Shown here in pieces: positions 23,366-34,929 of a stretch of 64,000 bases of DNA. Each line of letters opens with the position of its first letter. Position 1 is the stretch's first letter. The stretch spans positions 72,214,501 to 72,278,500 of the forward strand of contig NC_133028.1 in NCBI RefSeq assembly GCF_048771995.1, given 5' to 3'. Position numbers and translations under genes: made by a program. The notes under the pieces are model-generated. The model saw nothing but the letters and a program-made list of their open reading frames with translations. It had not been told where the DNA came from and searched no databases. This DNA comes from Taeniopygia guttata (Eukaryota; Chordata; Aves; Passeriformes; Estrildidae).

Positions 23366-26301
23366 CCCGCAAATAATTGATTCTTTTTTGGCCGCATGAC
23401 TGCTGGCAGAAATCCACACAAGGGTTCCACCTTCCTCCAGCTTCTTTCTTTGGCTTTCAAGGAGATTCTTGCTAAATCTGTCTCACTCACAGAGCTCTTA
23501 CAGAAGTCTCTGCAGATACACCTAACGATGGAATCTGGCATATGGACTGTGAGCTGAGGAATCAACCAGGTTCCACCAGGTGCTTTCTGCTGTGAATTGA
23601 TCCTTTTGAGTCCACCACACTGTTGCACGTCCCTGTAGTTTTTAGTCATTGCTGTGATCTACACCAGCCATGGACCTACATACTCAGCACAGGGAATCAC
23701 AGGATTTTTAAAAATCCTATAAAAGTCTTCAACTCTCTTTCCCTTTTACTATTGGAGATGGCAGGAATTTAACCAGTTTGGTCTTATACTTCGCAGGGTA
23801 AAATCTCCTTTTATGCCAAGCCATATTTTACCTATTTTTCTACATGGCCTGAATGATGGAATATATTAATTCCATTTTCTGCTTTACAAGTAGAGTCATG
23901 TCATTAATAAAAACATATGAATACACCAGAAAATATTTCTAGAATGTCAAAATATTTTGCCAATGGCCTGATGATCGCTTCAGAGATTTACTGAAGTTAT
24001 TCTCAGTGGCAGTAGGTTGGTTGTTTCCCCTCCTTGCAGCAAAGTGGAAAACCTGCTGATGGAGTGTGTATAGTAGCTGCTGCAGACAATATTTAATATT
24101 TTTGTCAGAGTATTTCATCCCTCAACCAGAAGTTTTGAAAACAAATATATTCTTTATTCCCATTTCAACCCTTTTCCCTTTTGTACTTAAATGCACCACA
24201 TGTTCCCAGTGTTTCCCATTCATACAAGCTACTTTTTTTATTTCAAGGGTCATTGAGATCCTGAGCCCATAAGTCCCACAGCAGAGGACAAATATGACTC
24301 AGTAATCCACTTTACAATCATGGTGTCCCAAATATAAACTCTGATCACCATTGCAAAATACATTTTAATCCCCTAGCATTGCCAAATATTCAGTATTTTC
24401 ATTACCAGGTTGCATTAGAAGAGAGATAAAGTGCATTACAACTTGCCTTATACTCCTTTGTGAGCAGTCACTTTATTTACTGTAGCATGTAAAGAGATCA
24501 GGAGAGGAGGGAGATGGCCCAAGCACCCCACCTGCAACAAAGCCTGACCACAGTAATCGTATTCTCCAGATTTATATCATTCCTGTAGCAGGGCACAGCT
24601 ACCTGTTGATGGCAGCTTGAGATGCCAAAGGTGAAATTCATTCATCAGATGAGAATGAAGTGGACTCTAAGAGATGATAAATCAAACACCAAGACACAAC
24701 CAATCAAAGAAATGAAGGAAATAAGCTAATCTTTGTGAAGTACTGTTAAAGAGCAATTTGTTTTGCCATTGCTGTGCTCTGTCAAGAAAACCTGCAGGTG
24801 AATGCCTTTCTTTCTGTAATTCTTTTTTTCCTCCTTTTTTGCTTTTTTCCTAGTTCTCTTCTTTGGTAGTGACTAAAAGTGAATTTTCATTTTGATTATC
24901 AACATTTGACCTCATTTGTGTCTCAGATTTGCTCTGAGTATATTAAAATCATCCCCTTCTGTGTTCATACCTTAGGACACGTTCCTGGATTTGGACAAAT
25001 TTAAGGTTATTTTTATTCAATTTTAAGCTATTTATATAGTAAGATATAGGGTTTCATGACAATGTTGGCTTGTGTTTCCTTAGGATTTGTACATATTTTG
25101 TGCAAAATGTAAAATGAAAAATTGATGTTGCAAGGTAGAATTTGGACCGGTTTTCTTTTTGAGGTCCTTTGCTGCTTTTTTTGTGGGGGAAGGGAAGATT
25201 TAGGAAGAAAGGGAAGAAAAAACCCTTCTTTTTACAAAGTGAGTTGCCTTTTTTTAATGTGATTTTCAGCCACCAATGGATTTTTCTTATCTCAATTCCT
25301 TAAAAAATAAAAAAAGAAAGTCAGACGACTAAAATGTATAGACTGTACTAATCCTTCGAGTACAGATCCACTCTTTTGAAAGCCATAAATACAGAGTTAA
25401 AGAACCACAGGAAATTAGTTCTCTGAGTTATGTTAATTGCTTCCAACCCTCCAGTATCTATCTACACAAGGAAGGAACACAATTGAAGAAGACATCATAA
25501 CATATCATGGTTAAAAAAAAAACATTATGCCTAAAGTTTTTTCTAATGAATTTAAAGGGGTTTGAACCACTTAAGAGGAAAAAAAAAACCAAAAAAAAGA
25601 GCATGTCTGAAACATGGCACAAAGTATGCACACAGTAGAAACAATTCATTGGAATGCTCTGTTATCTGTCACTTTAGATCCCTCTCCAGAGCAGCAGCAA
25701 GGGAGTGAAACCCAAGAAAAGTAGCTACAGAAAAAGGGAGGAAGAAAACAACACACTGTGATTACAGTTCTGAATTTGGGATTAGAAAAGAAACATTTCA
25801 GTATTAATAGGCTGTTCTCCAACAACATGAAAATAGGTAAGTAAATGACATTAGGAGAAAAACATTTTGGTAACCATATTTTAAAAGTATAAATCTAACA
25901 GTGTAACCAAAAATATAAGCAAGAGCACTGTCAGAAATTAAAACATAATAAGTCTGTTAAAGGCTTGGGTTTGTCAAATTAACTGTTTATCTGATACAAA
26001 AGAGAAAAGTGGTCATTAATGTACTATTCAACTCAGAATGCAGAAGTTTGAATACTGGCCTTTCTCCACCTATATCTCAAGTATTTTATGGGTTTTTATG
26101 AACAGTTTGTGGTTTGGTACACAACAACAGGTAGTTGATCCAAAGTTTTCCCTTGCTTCAAGCAAGAAAAGCATCATTTAGCTCAATCAATGTGAATTCT
26201 GACCTTTCTCAGCTCCAATCCAAATGTCCCTGTCCTGCAATACACATTCATTCAGCTCAGTCCTGGGGCTGAACCAGGGTAATGATTAGGAATCAGGACA
26301 G

Positions 26302-26335
26302 CATAGAATCATTGAGGTTCCATGTGGAGATGACC
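26302..26335 (-). mobile_element. Possible CR1 3'-end scrap
   Basis: CATAGAATCATTGAGGTT is the usual reverse-complement text at the end of avian CR1 copies. Sequence to the right diverges quickly, so at most a short heavily truncated copy is present; chance resemblance is not excluded. Confidence 0.4.
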
Positions 26336-26466
26336 ATACTCTCTCTAGAAAAGCACTGAAGAGTAACCTGACAGATATGTGCATTGATTTACAAATAGCT
26401 CTTTGTAAGAGGCAATCAGAATGAAATTCTTTTAAAGAAAGAAGGTGATGAATTTCCTAAACTATT

Positions 26467-26484
26467 AAAAAAAAAAAAAAAAAA
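26467..26484. repeat. Poly(A) run of 18
   Basis: Uninterrupted A run without a recognisable retroposon to its left. Confidence 0.8.
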
Positions 26485-26543
26485 GCAAGGGGCTATGCAA
26501 ATTACCTTGTATCTGAAAATGCATGAAGAAGCTGATTTATATC

Positions 26544-26665
26544 ACTAAATTATTATTATTAATTTATTATCAATATCATTCAAATCATTAAATAATATTT
26601 ATTAATGAATATTTAGTATTATTGATTATTAATGTTATTAATAATTGTTAATTAATTATTAATTT
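26544..26665. repeat. ATT/AAT-rich low-complexity tract
   Basis: About 120 bases of ATT, AAT and TTAATTAA variants, with several short palindromes such as TTAATTAATTA. Confidence 0.8.
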
Positions 26666-28052
26666 CATCTAGCCCAAAAAAAAAGCAAAGCTATAATTCT
26701 TCTTTTCCATATCAAAAAGACAAATAGCTTGGAGATTTGGATCACACACAGATTCTGCCTTGCAATGTACACTCAAGGTTAATTTGAAAGCTAGCTACTG
26801 AGGATTTTCTTAGACAAATCTATCTAGAAAGCTTTCAAAAGAGGTTTTTAAGGCTCCCTTGACTTGTCATGACTACAGGGCCTGCACAGGTCAGCCAACA
26901 GGAATACAGCCAGGTGACTATGGCAGTGTGAGAAATTCATCTCAACTTTATTACATAAAATAAATGATAGGAATGGAAAAATGTGCAGTCCTGCAGAGAG
27001 TAGAACCAAAACCTACATCTCTGTGCCAGTTTCAAGTTTGTATAGCTGTAATGAATAGAAGACAGTCTGGCATGTCAGGGTTTTCTGTATGACTGATAAT
27101 GTTAGGAGATACTTCCTCATGGCTGGCTATGCAGGAACATTCGGCCTTAAAAGAAAAACAACATCTTTCATTTGCATAGTCCTCTAATCTTAAAGTTGAA
27201 ATAACTTAAATGGAATTTTGATGGTACTTCACGTTTGTTATTTGCTATGCAAAAAGCATTCATGAAGTAAGAAATTACACAAAGGCCTAGAAAGCAGGCT
27301 TCTTCTTCCCTAGCAGAACACTAAAACTTAAATATTTCTCTTTTTTTCCCAGTATTCTGTCCCTTCTTGTCCTGATTTGCATTGAGACCAGAATGACATG
27401 GCAACATTCTCCTGATCAATGGCAGTCCTCATTCCTGATACTGGCTTAATTTTTGGTAGTCCTTATCTGACAGAATAATCACTGCTGTCACAGCTGAGCA
27501 TCAGACTCCTGTAACACATAGATTACTTACTGGAATAGTAGTTAAAAGAACAATGTCCTAAATCAAAACAAGTGTCTGTAGACTGCAATATATTCAATCC
27601 AGTGTACAGTCTTTTTGCTTTGCTGTCTGCAGTCTCAGTGAGTCGTTCATAATTGTTCTTAGGTTTGAGTTTCTTTTTGTTTGATTGGTTTTTCTTTATT
27701 TTCTCTGATGGTTTCCTTTCCAATGGCTTTGTGAAAAGTCTTTTATTGCTAGCACCTTTTTGTTTAACTTTGGTTAAATATTTAATATTTTAACTATAGC
27801 ATGTTTATAATTATTTTTCAATTCTGAATTGGAACAAATTTAGCTGAATGCATTATTCAAGAACAACATCTGATCTTATTTAATATCATGTAGCGCTTTG
27901 CTTGTTCTTGCTCTTTTTTTTCCATGTAGAGGCAATATAGTATGCTTGCCAAATGTGTACAAGTACATTTCTCCCAAACAAGCTGTTCAGAAATGTTATT
28001 AGCCTAAATATCTTGTCCTGAATTTTTTAAAGCCTGTTTCTTCTATGTCAAT
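26666..28052. other. Unique sequence, no gene seen
   Basis: Short open frames only, and no repeat family or splice pair recognised. Confidence 0.45.
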
Positions 28053-28100
28053 CTTTTTTGTTTGTTTGGTTGGGTTTTTTTGGTTTTTTTTTTTTTTGTG
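28053..28100. repeat. T/G-rich low-complexity tract
   Basis: TTTG and T runs, the reverse-complement style of the A/C-rich tracts elsewhere in the window. Confidence 0.8.
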
Positions 28101-30639
28101 CATCTGTTATAGTAAGCTATTTCAGAAATGGCTCTGCAATAGGGTGCATCAAAATACGATGAGGAAAAAGTTAACCTGCTAAGTTAGTGATCTTTTTCTG
28201 CTCCCTATTTTCTAAACTGCTCAGTGAGACTGCTTGAATCTCTTTCTTAAATACCTCTAGGGTCTGACAACCAAATGTTTTCAAGTATCTGGATGCCTAG
28301 GGATTTATGGTTGTGTGGCTTTCCAAGAGTATTTAGGTGTATGCAGCAACTCTAAGGACAATCACCAAGAATCACGCAATTATGTCCTCCTGAAAATTCC
28401 ATAAGTTGCCTTTTTACTTCCTTGAGAAATAAATTTCTTAGTTTGTCTTGTACCAGTTGTTATTTTGGCAGTAAAGCCATTCTGGACTTTCACCAGCATA
28501 GATCTGTGCAGCCCCAAGAGGGGTTATGGCAGGTGGGTTTGTCTCAAAATAAGCTGTCCTCCCTTCTGGGAATAGCCTACATTTATACTACTGAAAAAGT
28601 TAGCTTTGTGCATACAGAAAACACAAAACTGATTGCTTCTCTACTCTCCATTTCCAGATTCTTAGTGCTGACTCCTCCCCTTTCTCTCTCCTTCTGGTTC
28701 AACCAGAGTCTTTTCTTCATTCAGTGGGCAATTACTGCTTCATCCTTGAGTCACTGTTGGAGATGTTCTTCCTCACTAACAATAATTTTCGGTACACTCT
28801 TTGCCCTAGGAAACATATGCATAATTTCATGTTAGATGCTAAGCTCCTTAGAGCATACAGGCTCTTATTTTGTCTCCATAAAAATGCTTTTTTCTTTTTT
28901 TAATACCTCATAGCCCTGTAAATACAGCAGAGAATACAATGCCGAGGTTCAATATTAGGAAGAATGGGAGCATACTAGTTGAATTTTGCGTTTTTAAGTG
29001 TGATCAAAGGATCACTTTATTTTTTGTGAAGAGAAACTACTATGCCAAAAGCTTCTGTAAATATACACAATATGCTTACTTTCCTGGCCTTTTGTATTTT
29101 GCTGTCCTTTTATATCACATTGAGTCTCTCTGGCAAATTTAAAGCCTTCTGTAAATGCAGATCATTTGTTTTCTCTTTGTAAGGATGTGTGCTATATGTT
29201 TGTCCAGGAGCCTAAATGCTGTCCTGTACAAATCGCTCAAGTAAAAAAAGATGGGTCTGAATATCATGAGCCTGGAACATCTGTGACCATATCTGAAACT
29301 AATTTTTTTTAATTAGGTGAAATAGTAAGTGGGATGTGATGCCAGTAACTTTCCTCAACACAACATAATGCTTTATAGGCAATTTTACATCCTGTGTCTT
29401 CTTTCCTCTCCGTTGATAGTAATTTGGGCTGGCTGTGGGAAGCAATGTACAAATAAATATGCAATCACAACAGTGTGTAAATCTGCTTATAAAAGCTGCT
29501 GATGAAGGAGGTATCTAAGTTAACCTTTTTCATCCAGCTCATGTGAGTAAACTACTGGTGGGAAGTGCACCTCACAACACCCATGGTACTTAAATAATGT
29601 AGTCACAACCACGTTTCTGTTTGAATTTTCTCCCAGATAAATGACCAGGTAAGTAATACACTGAAGGAAGTGTTCTGGTAAAACAGATTATATTTTTAAA
29701 TAATTCTGAAGTTGTTACTTGCTTCACTTAACAAGCATTCTGCTGTGAAATGTTAAGACCTTAAAGTTGGGTTAATTAGGTGTGTAGATCACACGACATA
29801 GAAAAAACAGCTCGATGTGTTTACTTCTGAGTCTCAGATTTATGCTGTGTGTAGTAGTCATTGGATTCTGAAATGTTGACTTGATGATTATTTCCCACCA
29901 TTATACCACTATTTGTTTTTCTGAGTATTTCTTCCTGTAAACTAATTTGGTACAGTGTTTGGAGAAGAGAGCTGCAAAAGAAGTGCAAACACAGTAAAGC
30001 TAAGTTGTTTAAATTTAGAACTGGCTGGAAAAATCTTCATTTTTCTTTCATTAGGAAAATGTTGTTTTGTAGAAAACAAAAATTATTGATTCAATTTAAG
30101 CGATTACCTACTAAGAAAAGAATAAGAAAGACTTCATAAGCTGTTAAAATGCTGAACATTTTAAAGTAAAAGGGCTATGTGCATGTCAAGATCTCCTCTA
30201 TTATTTTCAATTAAAACACTCAACATTTAATTAAGAAATAAAATTAAAGAATTTTAAAATTATTTCTAAAATCACACAAACTTTGATCCGATTAAACCCA
30301 TGAAATTTAAAATTAAAGCAAATGAAACTAACGGTTATCAACTTTTAGCAGTTCTAGGTATGAAGGAATAAAAAATATCAAGAATATGATAGATGAATGT
30401 ATGTCTTGCATACAGCACTTCCAAAAGATCCTGGTGATATTTATAAATTGGAGCAAACAGGGAGTGGTTCAAAGTCTGATTCAATCTCTGCATCAACCTT
30501 TGTATTTGACTGTCTTCCCATTTGGACAGGTAATTCCCATTTGCACAGGGAATTTTTTACACAGGTATCTGCAGTTCTGCATCCCAAGCACCCAGTTTTG
30601 TCTAATTTTGCTTCTCTTTTTTCACTAATAAGCTTGGTT
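28101..30639. other. Unique sequence, no gene supported
   Basis: A 137-residue open frame at 28422-28835 on the plus strand has hydrophobic stretches but no recognisable family, and splice or promoter support is absent. The only fine-scale feature of interest is the microexon-like motif at 29637-29648. Confidence 0.45.
29637..29648 (+). other. 12-nt microexon-like motif
   Basis: The pyrimidine-rich acceptor ttgaattttctcccag (AG at 29635-29636) is followed by ATAAATGACCAG and then gtaagt, a consensus donor, at 29649. Twelve bases would preserve reading frame and read I-N-D-Q in one phase. Microexons of 3-27 nt are known in vertebrate neural genes, but here no host gene can be seen, so a chance meeting of two splice motifs is quite possible. 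Confidence 0.2.
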
Positions 30640-31180
30640 TAGAATAACAGATCCAGGAGCTGCCTCTTCTGTCCCTTTGTACTGTAACCCAAAAACAAGT
30701 ATTCCAGAGTGTGTGCATCTGAGCATCCGAGCTGGTACATCTGCACTGCAGCTGGGCTCTACATTTCCATGCCTCCTTCCAGCACGTGGGGAGAGCTGGG
30801 GCTGCAGAACAGAAATCCAACACGGCTATTTTCCAGTGGCACCATGCCCAGGACCTGACAACACTAAGCTGCTTGGCAGAGGCATCCAATTTCATTGGAG
30901 TCAGGCCTGGCCTTAAAATCAGGGAGCTGATCACATATCTCTGCCATCTCGCTGGCTCCAAGGCTTCGTCATGGCAAAAGAGAACGCGACATCCCCCTTT
31001 TCCATGTGGCTGATCAATCATGATTATCTCTGCTAATTAGGCTGGGGCTGCAGAGCTGTAAGGCTGGTGTAGCTGATCCCAACCAGACCCATCAGCCATT
31101 TTGGTCCTAATTTTCTTTTGCACAAATGTAATTTCACATTGCTTATTTAACATGCTGCTCTCTACGCTGTCAAAAAATGA
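30640..31180. promoter_or_regulatory. Candidate conserved regulatory element
   Basis: This stretch stands out from neighbouring AT-rich DNA by even base composition and dense short binding-site words: CACGTG at 30783-30788, the 10-bp palindrome AATCATGATT at 31016-31025, and the homeodomain palindrome CTAATTAG at 31033-31040. Open frames exist on both strands (139 residues minus, 79 and 75 plus) but none is recognisable, which fits constrained non-coding sequence better than a gene. The call is inference from composition alone. Confidence 0.3.
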
Positions 31181-34100
31181 AAAGTGTCCTAGCATGGGAA
31201 AGATGTAAAGATGACTTGAATTAAAAAGTAAATAAATTTTTAAAAACCCCTCAAAAGTCTAAGAAATACATCTTGTAAATCTTTACTTTTTGGGACTTCT
31301 TGCTTGTACAGTGTTTAGAGTAATTTGTGGAGACAATAATTTACAAGCTCAAACCCCATTGCTTCAACCTCTTATTCTGATCAGGGGAGGGAGCAAAGCA
31401 TTTCTGTGATGAACATGCTCATCTTTTGGACAAAATATGCAACAAGCACACTTGTGAAAAATTCCTTGATGTTATTGATGCCTTCCATTTTATTTAAGTA
31501 TATTGTACTCTCATGGTAAATACACATCTATATCCTAATTTACTTAGGATATTACATTCAGTCAAAGAAACCCACATGATTAATTTCCTCAAACATATTG
31601 TGCAAAGAGCATTCCTCAGAGTTAAACAGGGAGAGTCACTGGTTTTGTTTGCTAAGATTACAAGTAAAGAACCTCATGGTAAAATTAGCAGTCAGCAGAT
31701 GCTTTTAAGTGCATCCATTGACTACAATTACACTACAGAACACAATCAGATGGATACAATTCCAGTCACCTGAAACATGTACATGATTAAGCTCTCCTGT
31801 TCTGGAGTTTACCTTCATGGGAAACAAACACTACAAATTAGAGATACTTTGAAGATCATTAATAAATTAGTCAATAATACAGAATGTTAATCTGCAATCT
31901 GTTTTCTTAGTGCTGTCTTATTCATCCTACACAGAGAAAAATGTTGGTGATTGTCTTACCACTCTTTCAACGCCAATGTTTCCACTGAGTTGCCTGAATT
32001 TTCTTTGGGAAGTCATTATGGTAAGAGGATAATCCTGTAAAAACAAAGCTTTGCACTGGTGAATTCACATGGAACAAGAAGTAAATGTGGGCAGAGACAT
32101 CTGGTGTATAATGGTCATTGGGGGCTAAATTAAGTGATAGCCAATGGACTTGGTGGTAGTTTAATTTCTGTTTTTACAAGGTGAAATATTAACTATACCA
32201 ATAGGAAAGTCTGTATTCCTCAGGACCAGCTGCATTCTTTGACAAATGATAATTATGGAAATAGCCAAAGGGTATCAGGACTGTTCAGAATAACTGAAGG
32301 GCACCATGAAACAAAACATGCTTTTCTTTCAGAGCTTGGAAGTTTTTATGGGCAGGTCAGCTAACTTCAACAGTCCCACTGTTAAAGACTTGCTTGCTTA
32401 GTTTATCCTCAATGCCAAGGTAATATTTGTAGAAATCCTGTAAATTTTCAAATGGAAAATTTACTTTCTCACTTCTATTTTACCTTTGATGTATGTTGGC
32501 GGTGTTGCAATTTTCCCATCATAATCATGGATTATGATGCACAAACAACTTCCATTCATATTGGATATAAACAATATAAAAATAAATATAAAAATTTAAT
32601 ATACATGCTTAGAATGGTTGGGGACAGGGTGGAAAAAAATTAAAAAGAAAAGAAGGAATGGAAAGGATGAAAATTTCACTTCTTTTGGTCATTCTGCTCA
32701 CTCCAAAATGTGTTTTTCTGTGAATATCACAAAGCTGTTTTTTTATTGATGTAGATTACTTTTTTCATGAATCATTCAAAACCTGCCTTTTGAAGAAGAG
32801 GATATGCATATTTTAATGCATACAATGAATTGTATCTTATATTAGAACAGCAAAATCTTTACATTTTTTTCTCTACAATGTTATAAAGGGGAAAGCCATA
32901 TGACTAATTATATTAGCAGGAAAATGAAAAACAAACAAAACTGTGACTAAATAAAATACAATCAGGAATTTGTTTCATTAGGATCTTAGTTACTACTGCA
33001 GATTTTAATATGTTATTCTCTAGTAATAAAAATGTTGAAATGAGAGAAACTGAAACTAATCCTACAAATAAGAACCCAAGACCTGAGTTTGAGTACTTCC
33101 TCACATTCATTTTTTAACCCCCTTTCCTATTTCTGCATTTTATCGCCATGGGAAGAATTTTAATTCTGGAAATGAAGCACAAAAATAAATAGTCAAATTG
33201 CTGTTATTTTTGATCTGGTAATAGATTTCCAATGTAGACAAGTCATACATGATCTTATTCAGCAACCCTGACGTACACAGGGTTCACATCATTAATTCCA
33301 TCAATATTAACAGAACTGCTCCTATGCATAAGAGTTAATCATATAAAGGGTACAAAAACTGTGCTGCAAATCCTTTGTATCCCTTTTTCCTGCTTTCTTC
33401 ACGTAATAGGAATATGGCTACATTAAATGTATCTAATTTTTAACAGGATGGGTGTTTGGTAGATGTGCATTTTTGTCAGGATATTGTTTCATAGAATGGA
33501 AGAATGGGTTGTGACATTTATGGGTTTAAAATTTTTGTTTAAAAACAGTGTGATAATAGCACAAAAAAAAAATGATAGTGCTGATTTCCAACTTTCTGGA
33601 ATTAAATAGCTGTGATTGCCTCAAACCCTTAGTTCCTGTTCAAATTCCCTCAGAAATGTTATCTCATTTTGCTTCAGGAAACAAAATTGTACTATATTAA
33701 GAAAGCAAAGTCTTGTCTCTTCCTTTTAAAATAACACTTCTCTAATCTATTGTTTGTGAATGTGAAATGCAGCCTTCCAAAATAAAAAACAAAAATCGTG
33801 GTTCACTTTTTTAAGTTACTTGACCTTTCTAACATGAAAAATAAACCTGCCTGCAAATACCTTCAGAAACAAAAACCCTACATGTACAGTATGAAAAAAA
33901 ATATATATAAAAGTTCTTTCAAGAATAAAGTAGCTGAAAGCCATCATGGGATCACGTCAGGGTTTTTTGTTTTCTTATATTTGAAAGTGTGACATTTTGA
34001 AAGGAATGGCAGTGAATGAACTACCAGATAAAGGGATGACTTCACCATTAAATGAGTGTAGTCATTGTATTGAAAAAAAGAAAGCATTTTTTTCTCTTTT

Positions 34101-34567
34101 TTTTTTAATGTGGATAATCTTTGTTATTTAAAGAACGCTTTAGGAAGTTAAGTGCTGCTCTTACCCATTTTCTACCTGTTATTGGGAACTGGCCAGCCAC
34201 AATGTGGAAAGATTTTAAATACAGCAAAATGAAAAAGTGCCTATTTCTTTTAAAATGCTTCTATTCTTTTTTGTTATACATTATACATCAGAGTGATATT
34301 TGAAGGCAGATTTATTACACACCCTGGCAGAATGCTTTGTACATTTATAATGCAAAGCTTTTATCTAAAGTTCAGAGCATTATTTTAGAAAGAAGGTGCA
34401 TCGTATCTGTGAGACAAGTTCTATTCCTATTGAGAGGTGTCCGCAGGAATTGAAAATGTGTGGTAAAACTGATAGTCAAGGAAGAACTGAAAATGAAATC
34501 TGTATCTATTCCTTAGTGTAGTGTTGCTTTTTGAGCTTTACTCTCCTGATCTAATTGAAGACATTCC
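31181..34567. other. Unique AT-rich sequence, no gene supported
   Basis: Contains AT-rich text around 32540-32610 and one exon-like segment at 32333-32419. Open frames stay below 90 residues. No repeat family was recognised. Confidence 0.45.
32333..32419 (+). other. Weak exon-like segment
   Basis: An acceptor with cttttctttcag ends at 32332 and a donor CAAG|gtaata follows at 32420, bounding 87 nt, a multiple of three. One frame is open throughout, but the resulting hydrophobic peptide is not recognisable. Probably chance. Confidence 0.1.
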
Positions 34568-34640
34568 TGCTCATTGCAGGGGGGCTGGACTAGATGACCT
34601 TTAAAGGTCCCTTCCAACCCAAAATTGTTCTATAAGAATC
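34568..34640 (+). mobile_element. CR1 LINE 3' end, plus strand
   Basis: The text ggggctggactagatgacct, then ggtcccttccaaccc and gttctataagaatc is the standard 3' end of avian CR1. It is strongly 5'-truncated to about 70 bases, and the terminal 8-bp repeats are degenerate. Confidence 0.88.
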
Positions 34641-34740
34641 AAGTCTAGCTGCTTAGTCTGAGAGTTATACATAATTTAATACAGTAAAACTAATTTATAT
34701 TGTAGGTAAATATTGAATCTGTTAGAATTTGGAAAACATA

Positions 34741-34822
34741 GACTATCCTGAGTTGGGAACCGGCAAGGATCATTAAAGTCCAGCTCCTGGCCCTGCACAG
34801 GACAGCCCCAAGAATCACAGTA
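34741..34822 (-). mobile_element. CR1 LINE 3' end, minus strand
   Basis: The order tatcctgagttggga, aggatcatta, gtccagctcctggccctgca and ccccaagaatcaca is the reverse complement of another CR1 subfamily's 3' end. It is 5'-truncated to about 80 bases. Together with the copy at 34568-34640 it makes a tail-to-tail pair separated by about 100 bases. Confidence 0.82.
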
Positions 34823-34891
34823 AAATGGTCTTTAAAATATTTAAGCTCATTCTAGCTGAAATTATTGCTATTTTAAGGAAAGAGGAGACTG

Positions 34892-34929
34892 TTCATGAGA
34901 GGAGACTAAGTTCATGAGAGGAGACTAAG
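34892..34929. repeat. 19-bp tandem duplication
   Basis: ttcatgagaggagactaag occurs twice in direct succession without mismatch. A partial copy (agaggagact) lies just to the left at 34881-34890, suggesting slippage or local duplication. Confidence 0.9.

Larger units (their letters stand above)
18833..26301. other. Unique AT-rich sequence, no gene supported
   Basis: Holds a TA repeat at 19688-19715 and A-rich or T-rich runs near 21384-21398 and 23325-23365. Open frames stay at or below 118 residues, overlap on both strands and lack recognisable domains. A slightly conserved-looking stretch at about 20390-20530 (cccccgggcaaatgc, ggcaattaatatgcac) could be regulatory, but this is only an impression. 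Confidence 0.45.

Noticed and set aside
23293-23649. 118-residue minus-strand frame
   Set aside because: Its C-terminal Phe run comes from the A-rich tract at 23325-23365, and the remainder is unrecognised.
23690-23740. Possible CR1 tail (gaatcacaggattttt)
   Set aside because: Similarity ends after the first words and the usual CR1 guide text is missing.
28422-28835. 137-residue plus-strand frame
   Set aside because: Hydrophobic stretches only, from T-rich sequence; no family recognised.
30602-31021. 139-residue minus-strand frame
   Set aside because: Open frames also exist on the opposite strand and no domain is recognised.
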